Shown piece by piece: positions 1-10,500 of a DNA stretch of 64,000 bases. Below the pieces are notes generated by a model. It had not been told where the DNA came from and did not search any database. It worked only from the letters and a program-made list of their open reading frames with translations. The stretch spans positions 1 to 64,000 of the forward strand of contig JACGCK010000200.1 in the NCBI GenBank assembly GCA_014925825.1. The letters are read 5' to 3'. Both the position numbers and the translations under genes were made by a program. Every line of letters begins with the position of its first letter. Positions within the stretch are counted from its first letter, which is position 1. Origin of the DNA: Pholiota molesta (lineage: Eukaryota > Basidiomycota > Agaricomycetes > Agaricales > Strophariaceae).

Positions 1-94
1 AGCTCTGCCTGGTTGATCTTGTTGATTTCCTTGACGACACTGGGCGGGTGAGCATGCGTCTGAGGGAGGTGCTGGACGGGAGAACGTACTTCAT
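1..94 (-). CDS. IST3: U2 snRNP-associated RNA-binding protein, IST3/RBMX2 family (5' end only, runs off the window)
   Basis: Only the first 15 codons are inside the window. A 5-nt first exon (ATGAA, 90-94) is followed by a 50-bp intron (donor GTACGT, acceptor CCCAG) and an exon from 39 to the window edge. Joined, it reads MNVVKEINKINQAEL, which matches the N-terminus I remember for the IST3/Snu17/RBMX2/Cwf29 family, just before its RRM domain. These proteins belong to the RES complex of the U2 snRNP and act in the activated spliceosome in the nucleus. Without the splice, no frame gives this peptide behind a start codon. The RRM itself lies outside the window, so the call rests on a short but distinctive stretch. 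Confidence 0.62.
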   Translation of the reverse strand, partial: MKYVLPSSTSLRRMLTRPVSSRKSTRSTRQS

Positions 95-171
95 GCTGGG
101 TCCTTACAAGCCGCACTTTCCCACGGGTACTTGAAGGTCTAAAAAATTGCTGGAGTCATCGTTGCTCCGCA
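95..171. promoter_or_regulatory. 77-bp divergent intergenic spacer shared by IST3-like gene and eIF3d
   Basis: The start codons of the minus-strand spliceosomal gene and the plus-strand eIF3d gene are 77 bp apart, so both promoters and 5' leaders must fit here or overlap the neighbouring exons. No clear TATA box is visible. The segment contains an A-rich stretch near 140-147. A shared bidirectional promoter for two housekeeping genes is inferred from spacing alone. Confidence 0.5.
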
Positions 172-2216
172 ATGCCTTCCTTTTCGCTCCCTCCCATCCA
201 CGACAACCCCGACGGCGGCTGGGGCCCCTCCACCTCCAACTTCCCAGACGAGTTCAAGTTCAAGGACATCCCCTATGCGCCCTACTCCAAGGGCGACAAG
301 CTCGGCCGCTTCGCCGACTGGAACGATCTCTCCACCGATAACCGCCAGAACGTAGCGGGCCTGCCCCCGACGCAGGGCGGCCGCGGCGGCGCCCAGTCCG
401 GGCGCGGGCGCGACAGGAACCAGGCGTTCGGCAGCGGCACCGCCAGCGCGTTCGCGTACTTCCACGTCGAGGACGAGTCGTCGTTCTCGCTCGTGGACAA
501 CAAGGCGGCGCCCGCGCGGCGGGGCACGGCTTCAACCGCGGGCGTGGAAATCTGCGCGGGGGTGCGTCGTTTGCTGCGCGCGGTGCTGTTAGGGGCGCGC
601 GTGGGGGGCCTGCTTTCCGCGGAGGTGCTAACCAGCGCGGTGGAGGCCAGAGGAGAGGAGGCTGGAGAGATTGGGAGAAGGTATGTTTGTTCATCGATTT
701 TCTTTATTGGAGTACGAATTGACATATTTTACTAGAACAACCGTACACGAGATCTTCGGTTGTTATTTCTCCTCAATGGAGTATGCTGGAGGAGATGAAT
801 TCCATCGACTTGCCAAGTTGCGCCTCGAGGTCGATGAGCCTGAAGAATTGTGCGTCTCATCGAGTCATTTTTGAAACATGTCTGTTAACTCTCCACCAGG
901 GATTCTTATGGCCGGCTCTTCGCCTATGACAAGTCCTACGATCGTGTAACACGAAAACGAAAAACCCTTCAACTGGTAGATCGCATAAAATACAACACAA
1001 CAACCTCTGATGATCCTGTTATCCAACAAGTACGTATGCCGATCTCATCTGCCATGACCCCTCCATTCTTACCCTCTTCATCCAGCTCGCCTCCACCGGC
1101 ATCGCCAAAGTCTATACCACCGATGTCATCCTCAGCGTCCTCATGTGCGCCCCGCGCTCCGTCTACCCCTGGGACATCGTCATCGTGCGCGAGGGCGACA
1201 GCCTCTTCCTCGACAAGCGCGACGGCGGCCCCTTCGACACCGTCACCGTCAACGAGAACGCCGCGGACCCGCCGCAGGACCCGACGCCGCCGAACCCGAA
1301 CAACCCCGCCGAGAAGCCCGCGGTGCCAGAGACGGCCGCGATCAACACCGCGACGTCGCTCTCGCTCGAGGCGACGTACATCAACCAGAACTTCGGCTTC
1401 CAGAGCGTGAGCGAGCACGCGCCGCCGCCGCCCGCGGACTTCGCGCACCCGAACCCGTTTTACGGCCCAGAGGAGACGGAGCCGCTCGCGTCGTGCGGGT
1501 ACCGCTACCGCCTCTTCGACCTGGGCATCACCGAGGACGAGGACATCAAGATCTGCGTGCGGACGGAGGTGGACGCGTACACACCGGGCGCGGGCAACCC
1601 GCGCGAGGGGCAGGGGCTCGTTACGATCCGTGCGCTGAACGAGTTCGATCCCCGCGCGCAGGGTGCGGGTGGTGCGCCGGATTGGCGCTCCAAGCTGGAT
1701 TCGCAGCGCGGTGCGGTTGTGGCGACGGAGATGAAGAACAACAGCTGCAAGCTGGCGAAGTGGACGGTGCAGAGTGTGCTTGCCGGCGCTGAGCTCATGA
1801 AGATTGGGTATGTTTATTCTTTTATTCTTTTTTTCCAGTTCTCTTTTTCGTGACTGACATGTCGTCAAACGTATTTAGGTACATCTCGCGCGCTAACCCC
1901 CGCGACAACACCCGCCACGTCATCCTGAGCACCGCATCGATGCGGCCTACCGACTTTGCTGCGCAGCTCAACGTCTCCCTGGCCAATGGCTGGGGCATCG
2001 TCCGCACTGTCACCGATATGTGTATGAAGATGCCCGAGGGCAAGTACGTGTTGGTCAAGGACCCGAACAAGGTTTGTCCTGTTCTTTTGCGACACTTCAT
2101 GAGAGCATTGATCACTAACGGTATGCCTTTAGCCTGTCATCCGTCTGTATGCCGTGCCTATGTCGACTTTCACGGGCGAGGACGAGGAGGGGTCAGGAGC
2201 CGAGGAAGAGGAGTAA
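172..2216 (+). CDS. EIF3D: Eukaryotic translation initiation factor 3 subunit D (eIF3d), with apparent single-base gaps
   Basis: eIF3d is a subunit of the cytoplasmic eIF3 complex; it contacts mRNA and can bind the cap in specialised initiation. Exons: 172-680, 736-849, 900-1029, 1086-1807, 1879-2071, 2133-2216. The N-terminus has the family opening (DNPDGGWGPS), followed by an RG-rich linker ending GGWRDWEK, the LAKLRLEVDEPEEL block, YGRLFAYDKSYDRV, the long core around YPWDIVIVREGDSLFLDKRD, and an acidic C-terminus (EDEEGSGAEEEE). Exon lengths sum to 1752 nt. To keep the conserved protein, one base must be missing near 515-525 (GGGG run), near 755 (TT before CGG) and near 810 (TTGCC for TTGGCC). 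These look like homopolymer sequencing gaps rather than decay, because everything downstream is intact. The restored length, about 584 residues, is normal for the family. Confidence 0.93.
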
Positions 2217-2323
2217 AAGGACCCGTTTTTGCAATCTTGTATCTGTACCTTTGCACGCATATACATCCTCATTTCATTTCATTTCAATTGATTTTTGGGC
2301 GTCGCCATTTCCGATATATTGCA

Positions 2324-3759
2324 TTAACTCTGGGATAATAATAGTGTCTCGACAGCTGCCTCGATATTTGGGCTAGACAAATGCATGAGATAATTAGTGG
2401 GAAATTGCACGCGAGTATGTTTCAAGTGATCCTCACCTCCTTTGGAGTGCACCAACCACCACTTCGCGCTCAATCGAAGGAAATATGCTCGTCAAATGTG
2501 TGATCTCCGCCTCCGCGGGCACACGCAGCCCAACATTCGCGCGCTCCGTCCGCCCCGTCAGCTCGTCCACCCACTCGCGCATAACCGACGTCGACGGCGG
2601 CGCCGGGCCCTCCGCACCCGCGTCCTCGCGCTCGTCCTCCATCTCCGAGCCCGCTCTTGACGAGGCCCGAGGGGCGTCGCCCGCACCGCTGCTGCCCCGC
2701 CGCGGTCTCGCTGTCGTGATCACCTCGTCGTTCAGGTTTAGCGTGCGGAGGCCGCCGCCGGCAGCGGCGCCTCGTGTATCGTCTGGGAGCGCGCGGTTCG
2801 ATCTGCGCGGCGGCCGGAGGGAGCCGAAGAGCGGCGCGAGGTAGGTGGATGCGGAGCGGACGAGGATGGGCGGGAGACGGTAGGTGTTGAGGCCTGCGAG
2901 GTCAGAGCGGTAGATCTGGCCTGCTGCGACGCCTATGATAGCTACTGCAAGCGAGGCTGGTAGGAGGCTTATGGCCATCTAAGGGAAATGAAAAATGATC
3001 AATGAGCTGTGTTGGGTCTGTTTTTAAGGGCGAGGGACGTACTAAGAAAGCAATGAAATAATTTGCGCTCTTGTTGTTCAGCGGGACGCCGAAGATGCGA
3101 TAGGTGTAGACTGGGGGCACGATGCGGGAGTATTGATATAGGATGCTGAAGAGCAGCGTGGAGGGTCCTAGCGCGATGTGGTTGATCCCGACTCGGTGAA
3201 AGAGTAGGAGAGTTATGAGCTCGAGGAGAGTTGCCACGACAAAAGTCACGAAGGCAAAAGACTGAATTGAATAGATCATGATTCAACGAATCCTCGATAA
3301 ATTGTAAGGAAGAAAGGGCTTACTGCAAACTTGACACTGCCAAACCGGCGCTCTATGTGTACGCCGACATTATAGAACAGCAGCGCGCCGATGAATAGGT
3401 CGCTAGAGTTCGAGAACGCGAGATGGTGTGTCACTAGGCGCCAGTACTATAAAAGCTGGATCAAACTCGCTGTCGTCCTCCATAAAGTAGGTGGGTGTTA
3501 TTACCTGGTGATGTCGCGAGATATGTGGCATAAACTAAGAAAACACAAACTCGTCACTCGATGCGAACTTCACAGCTGAACAGGTAATTATCAACGTACT
3601 TGGAGGTGGAAGTAGTGCTTCACGTCAAATATTCCAGCGAGGATGGACGTAATACCAGAAGTTATGATGAGAGCTTCGCGACCATGAGCATCGCCTGGGC
3701 GCCTCCTAGTACTCATGAATGCACGAACCTTTGGTGACTGGCGCATTTTCGAAAGACAT
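2324..3759 (-). CDS. DSC2: Rhomboid-like ER membrane protein with C-terminal CUE/UBA domain (DSC2/UBAC2 family)
   Basis: Likely an inactive rhomboid-fold ER/Golgi membrane subunit of a ubiquitin ligase complex (fungal Dsc2; UBAC2 in animals). Exons in transcript order: 3729-3759, 3600-3673, 3505-3534, 3324-3446, 3043-3261, 2437-2978, 2324-2372; the sum is 1068 nt, 355 residues, close to UBAC2. The start MSFENAPVTK agrees with the family N-terminus. Membrane stretches include the segments around ITSGITSILAGIF, FIGALLFYNVGV, FAFVTFVVATLLELITLLLF and AISLLPASLAVAIIGVAAG. The motif YWRLVTHH and the IERRFGS segment are typical. The last two exons give a CUE-type helix bundle (EITHLTSIFPSIEREVVVGALQ, continuing IEAAVETLL after the splice). 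I saw no rhomboid Ser-His dyad. It is convergent with eIF3d, with 107 bp between stop codons. The Dsc2 name is inferred from domain order. Confidence 0.72.
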
Positions 3760-5692
3760 TGCTTCCCGACAATCCTATCACCAGAACCTCAGCCGCAAAT
3801 CTGTCGGGATATATGCGATATCTTCGATATCTTTGTCGTCTCGAATCTGTGAAACAGCGTCGTTGAAAGCACTAGCAAGTTGCTGGTCCAATGCTGGTCC
3901 ACGTCAAGAGATGTCGAGGTGCAACTTACCGCCGCGTTCCTTTCAGCATGACCACGGGGATCCGGGCCGTAAATCAATCATCGGTTATTCCCACGATTTG
4001 CTGCAAGTTTCTGAGCGCTTCCCGTCTTTCTGAGTTGATGCAGCTATACTTCTTAACAAAGCCAATGGCGAAAGATTTCTTCTCTTAGTGTTAACAAAAT
4101 TTATTCTTGCAGAAAACAAAAAATTTCAGGCGCGGTTTACTGACTTGAATTCCTTGCACTGCATTGAATTTGCATTAGAAAGAGTTGGTTTTAACTTTTT
4201 TTTTTGACATCTTTATAACATCTTTATGTGTGAGCTTCCATAAATCAATGATAAGTAAGTCTTCTCATAAGCCTCCTGCCTACTTTCCTTTCAAAATAGT
4301 TGGGCATATTGAAAAATTGGCGACTTGTAACCACTAGGTGGTGGTATCATGATGATCAAATCTAGCCACGTTAGATCTGAGTTTCGGGTGGGTTCTTTTC
4401 AAAAGTCCCTCTGACATACCCGTACATATGGGTATGTACAATATTACTCCCTGCATTTGTAATAAATTCCTTCACTAAAGGCTCTAACTCCTTCCAACTT
4501 CCTGCAGCTAGAAGCTCGGTCTCGAATTTCGGTCATGTCCTGCATAAATTCTCAGGTCTCAACGGAGTTCAGTTAATGAATGCTTGTTCCCAAATCGGGT
4601 GCAGTAAATTTATGAGAGGTGGCATTTTTCCATACGTTAAGAGTGCTAGTGATGAATCATGGTAGATAACGGCTCCAATGTCCAAACTGAATTATCGCGG
4701 TCTTTACTAACCGGGATCTCGAGAAAGGGAATCTCAACCCTCATTCTTACTAGCGCTTTCAGAGAAATTGACGTTGTGGGAGAGCATAATGACATACCTC
4801 CAGTCCATATTTATACCGCACCTACGATAGTGAGAAATGCTGAGAAAAACAGCTTCAAATCTGAATTGCTGGGAAATATGTCAAGCCATTAGCCTGGAGC
4901 TGATAAACAATTTAAACTTTCACTGCAATCAGAGTTTGAATAGGTCCTTATTATGTAGGTGGGCGTGTATAATTAGGCCCTTATATTCCAGCACACGGTT
5001 ATCGTCTTCAACGCCAGGCTGAGCCGCTGAGGCTACTCTTGCAAGATTGAGCTTATGATATGCAACTACTGCTTGTGGGCAAGTTTTATGGCGAGAGGTT
5101 ATTTTACTTCTTCCAATTTGGTGTTGCAGAAACTATAATGAACGACACTGAGTATGTTTGGTTGTTTCAAGACGGCCTCAGGCAAGTGGAGTCAGCTGGT
5201 TAGGGAATCTTCAAGTCGGTGAAAGCCCGGTTTTTTGAGAGGTTCCAACTATATCCTTCTAAAAGCCCTTTGAAATTTTGCATAATAGGTGCCTTACTAC
5301 CTCTACGACGTCCGATTTGAGCTGCAAGGCCAATATTTTTGTCAGAGTGTGTCAATCTTGGAGTGATCAATGCAAGTCAACACATCGCCAGCAAACGGAT
5401 ATAAATGGACGTTTTTATACTCCGCACACCAGCGGTGCCAAATTTGCCGAGCGAGCCGCCTCACTTTACTTTGAACCTTGTCAGACCTTTCACGCTAGCC
5501 CTCGCTGTGACCACTAATACAAAGCCACAAGAATCTCAGCAGCAGGTCAGTGCCTCTCCTCATATTATGGCAGTCGATTTCAATTTTATCAACACATCTT
5601 CCACACATATCGCCAGAGCTGAATCTCCTGCGTTTCTTGCTTAAATTCTGTGCGCTCAAGATCGGGCGACAAATATCTCGTAACAGATCAAG
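3760..5692. other. Intergenic region, no supported gene
   Basis: About 1.9 kb of AT-rich sequence upstream of both the DSC2-like gene and the ING-type gene. Only short open frames (under 105 codons) occur, and none has recognisable motifs or a convincing exon chain. A T-run is seen near 4197-4206. It presumably contains the 5' regulatory DNA of both flanking genes. Confidence 0.6.
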
Positions 5693-7565
5693 ATGAACAT
5701 CAGTACCCCCGCTATTCCCAATTTTGAGGAGGCTGCTGGGGTCGCCTCTGAATTCATTACCAGTCAGTACTATTTCTTGAAATCTGGCCATCGGCCAGTG
5801 AGACATCTGGGGTACACATGGGCCTCCTTCAGTGCATATGTATAAAACGTGTCCGCCGCGGAGCGGATGTTCATTTGACATGGAAGTCATGCCCAGGAAT
5901 ATCCTGGCCGACAGGCTAGAGCGGGCGATACTCCAAAGGGGTCTCCATTTCACTTTCATCATTCGTCCTACATTCCGTGATCCGCATATGGATTATTGAT
6001 TTCTATATCTAAACAGGCTTGGATAATCTTCCTCTTGAAGTCCAACATCTCATGCAAGAGATAAAATTGAAAGAGCAGAGATGTCAAGGTCAGCTATACA
6101 TTCTCAATCGTTATATACAAATGATCTGACCAAGCGCATTTGTTCTCTTGATTTTCTTTCTTGACACTCATCTTGCGATCATGTACAAAGAATTATTGCA
6201 AGATATCGCAAGAGACCAGTCGAGATACATTAAATCGGCCTTGAAGCAAGGATCTACTCCCTCCACCCCATCTTCTGCAGGTGATAACGGTAACGCATCC
6301 CCGCCCTCTAATTCGAAGGCCCATTTGCCTGCGCGTATCGCGACCGCGTACGCTGAAATAGACTCTCTGGCGAGCGAGAAAATGGTCCTCGCTCAGCGCA
6401 TCATTGACCTTCTCTCGCGGACGCGTGCTCGTTTGGATTCCGATCTGACTAAAGTGCGAATACTTCAGGGAGAGCCTCCCGAGGAAGTCCGAGCTTCCAC
6501 TGCCTCCTATCTAACAGCTCAAGCCCACTTGCGGTCATCTTCGCCTTACATGAAACGAGAAGGGTCCGTCATTGGACTCAGTCCTGTTATACAAATCGGC
6601 GAAAGCTTGCGCAATGTCACAGGAGCTCAGGGGGATGCTCTTCCCTCCATTACACTTTCCTCTGGACCATCGTACAATAAAAGTACGCTTACTCCTCTAT
6701 TTCAGCTCTCTTATTCCTGCTTATGCATTGTCGAATACATCATCTGACTATTTATCTCCTAGAACGCCGTCTTACTACCACGACTTCTATCAAACTACCC
6801 AGCCCAGCTCCTATCTCTATATCACACCAATCGGCATCGCATTCGCGCTCTCGGCTTTCTCGCCAATCGCACACCACTAGAGCTCAAATACAAGAAGAAG
6901 ACCTTGATGCCGACGCCGAAGGGGAAGATGACATCGCTGAGGAAGACGGCGAAGAAGATCTGACATTGTATTGCTTCTGCCACAAGCAGAGCTATGGAGA
7001 TGTAAGTGCATTTCTACCTCATTTAGCGTGAGGTCGTATTTCGACATCAAGTCATGTCGATGATCCTTACTCTTTGCGACAAACTGCGCTGTAGACTCAA
7101 TTACTGACTTTCCTTTCAATAGATGATTGGTTGCGACAACCCCGAGTGCCCATATCAATGGGTAAGTGTCTTCATTGTGTGCATTTCCTTTGTTTGTTTG
7201 TTTTCGCTGGGGCACACTTCCGTGTCTGTCATTTTCGCACATTCGATTGCCTACCTTCTTAAACGCTAAGCGCTCCTTCCCATTTCGGGTCTTCCATGCA
7301 CATGGGCGCCTATTTTAAGCTGAGGCTGTGTCCGGACTTGTGGCCGACGCCAACCTGAATGCACACATCATTCATGAACATTGACGTCTCCTTTCATCCC
7401 CGTTTCTTTCTTTCCACGGAGCTAAAGGCTAACAAACTATTTGCCTAGTTTCATATCTCCTGTGTCGGGGTCAAGACACCCTTACCAGATAAGTGGTATT
7501 GCCCAGAATGTTCGGAGAAGATCAAAGGCACCGCTTCTGAAAAGCGTAAAGGACGCAAGAAGTGA
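5693..7565 (+). CDS. ING-family PHD-finger protein (Yng/Pho23 type chromatin-reader subunit)
   Basis: Probable nuclear subunit of a histone acetyltransferase or deacetylase complex that reads H3K4 methylation. Exons: 5693-5762, 6017-6088, 6191-6682, 6763-7001, 7123-7161, 7449-7565; sum 1029 nt, 342 residues. The N-terminal ING helix is clear: EEAAGVASEFITS, then LDNLPLEVQHLMQEIK, then ELLQDIARDQSRYIK. A low-complexity linker with an acidic patch (about residues 260-280) precedes a PHD finger starting YCFC (Cys282, Cys284), with [20 protein letters not shown] and WYCPEC completing the eight zinc ligands, and a short basic tail. Introns 1 (254 bp) and 5 (287 bp) are long for this genome. Which member (Yng1, Yng2 or Pho23) cannot be decided from the sequence alone. 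Confidence 0.92.
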
Positions 7566-10500
7566 TAGTCGTCGTGCTACACCAACCTTGAATCGTGATC
7601 GGAACATGGTGCGAAGTAAGGCAAATTTTGCTCACCACCCATCCTATTCTGACTTGAAACTCTGGGCGCTGCCTCTAGCGCGATTAAATCAAACTACCAA
7701 CTCTGTGTATATCTACATAGCTTCCATTCACATCACATACACCGAATCCTAACTCAAAGACACATAATGATAATATTAATTACTTGCACAGCAAAAGTGG
7801 CGTATTATCAATTGAGCGACAGAGCGCTGCACTGCATGCCAACTTACATCATGATTGGTTCCCAGCGCTCTACCTATTTCGAGTAGAAATATCGCCAGTA
7901 CTTCGCAGATATCTTTCTTGAGAGACATTGCATTTCGGAGCCTCGGTAATATGTGCACACCGTCTTGCTTTCAGCGCCTTCCATCGACGAGCATGCTTTC
8001 CTGAAGCGCATAACGATCGTAAGTTTCGAGAAAATCAAGCACCGCTCATAGGCGCCATGCACATCTATAGAACAGAGATATCTAGCATTGAGCTTGATAA
8101 GGCAGAATCCACGACTCAATCGGCTTCTAATTTATGGAGCTGTTGGTAGCCTCTGATGACATGCAATGTGGATATGTGGCACTTCGCCAACAATCCTTGA
8201 ACCATTGTGGGTCAGTAACTTGCAATGGAAACTATGGCACCCTCCTTTGCAAGATTGGAGCCGTGGAAAGGGCACGGTCTGTAGCAGCTATTGGGTAATA
8301 TGTGGGTCGATTGGTCGATCTCGAGCATATGTTACATTGGGCGCTTAAGCATGGCTGGACCTGGTCGGCCATTAATGCAACTGTGTCAGTTGTAGAGCCT
8401 ATTTTTACCTTCCTCGGGCCAAAGGATTACGGAAATATTGCTGTGGCCGTAATCACTTCGGCCGTCCACGGAATAAGTAAGGGAAGTACATGCACATAGC
8501 ATGTGTAGACGCAATGTCCCTATAATAATTGGGAGGAAGGGAAATATTACTTACAATACTGCTCGGGATCGGGCATACGAAATACGTCGCAATATTTCAA
8601 GATTGTTGTACTTGTTAAATTGTCTCGGGAAGGAGATCAGGCCAGAGTAATTGCGGCTCTTTGTGTATATCTACGGTGTGATGTGGTAAGGCTTAGATTT
8701 CGAAGAAATAATAGCTCGAGTCATTATTCTAGAATTGTACAATGAAGGATTTTTTACTTCGAGTGAGCCATCGGCTAGTATTCCTTTAGGCCGTAGCTAG
8801 ACCAATGATACTGTGTTATCAAGGATATTGATAGCCACTTGCAAAGGCAACAGAAGCCTTGTCTTCCTTGAAGATGATATCTAATCAGTGTGTAGTCTAG
8901 TAACTATGAAGGCAGTACACCAGTAGAAATGAATTGACATGACCGAGAAATACGGGAGGCTTTAAATTTGTGGTCTTCATTATAAGTAATTTTAATCAGG
9001 GAACTTAAAGATGTCGGCTCTTTGTGCGAACCCATCCTACATAGGTGCAAAGCTCTTCCGGCAACAGGTGGCCAAATTGAAGCACAGCTTGTTGTTGATC
9101 ACCCTCAACGTTCATCGAGGGACATCGCTACATTCATCAAAAGGTGGTGATCTTCCGATTTGAAATGGAGATCCTCCATGATCCCAAAGGTTTCCCTGAA
9201 CGATCGAATTCATTGATTTCTATATCACCATGATATCCTATATGCGGTTACCCTATGTAAACCATTGATGGCACAGACACTCTTGGTCTTTTCACTGTTC
9301 AGAACTGGATTGTACAATTTTATTCTGTATTTTCTTCTTTCTTATAACAGTATTTGATGCGATGAAATATTTACCTTCATTATAATCCATTTATCTGAAG
9401 CACACGAGAAGTTTGGGTTGAGCAGACGGAATTGGACGTCGAGTCGTCGACGCGATGTAAAGCTACTTAAGTATATTTAGCGCTGATGTACTGATTCGCG
9501 ATCTCCTAAATATATCTATAATCTTGCCATCATGATTGGTGCGAGTTCTTAAGATTGGCTCGCAATCTAGGGTCGAATAACTACTTTAGTCTTGAAGAGA
9601 CATTCAATCGGCAGGACGTGAATTAAAAGATGAGATAATGGAATACCGCAGATCAATAATTTTGTGGGCGCTAGGTAGCGTGGGCGCTTAACTGAAATCT
9701 GTTAGTCACAGCATTCAACAAAACATCTTTATCTCAGTGGACACACACTTCGAATATTAGCACAGAGATAATCACAAGTGGTGGAATTTACCCATGTGCC
9801 AACATCTATAACAAAGATTATCAGAGGGCTCCTGCCCTCAAATGGGGTTTAGTGTACTTTGATTTGAGAATATCTACAGGGGTTTTGGTACGATTATCGT
9901 TTCAGAAAGCTGATCTCTGTAAGTAAGTGCCGTGTGAATATTCACCTGATGGACACAGATCATGAGTTCTCTTTAGAGTGGCCAGCCCTATCTTGGTCCT
10001 ATCATCTCGTGGGTGGAAGTTCTGGGTGAGCTTCGATTGGGAGGAAGGCCAATTCTGAAACTATACCAGCCTACAAACATCAAATTCATCGATAGCGACA
10101 TGCACACATACGATTCATGCAATTGATACTTCAATAGTTGGGTCCGGCAAGATAGTACGCATTGGCACCATATAAATTTGTAAACGTCGCTGAGATACGG
10201 GTTATTGCGAACAAAGGTGAGAATTGTTCCCAAGATCCATCATGCAGTATTCTGGAAATATGAAGGCGAGCGAAGTTGCATGCCAAATGTCAAATGTGAA
10301 CAATGTCTTTACCAGAAAATACGAAATCTATGTCCCACGACACAGCGTCAGACACGAAAAGTTGACATCTAAGCAAGCCTTTGCACCATTTCTATGTCGG
10401 TGATCAAGAGCGTCAATTTGAGGGAGAAAACGGATCTGAGTCTCGACTCAACGTGATCATCAGCATATTTACATCCTAGAAGCCTCGATATGAATGAAAT

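Noticed and set aside
5495..5962. 155-codon minus-strand frame
   Set aside because: Lies across the ING start and its first intron; no domain, probably chance.
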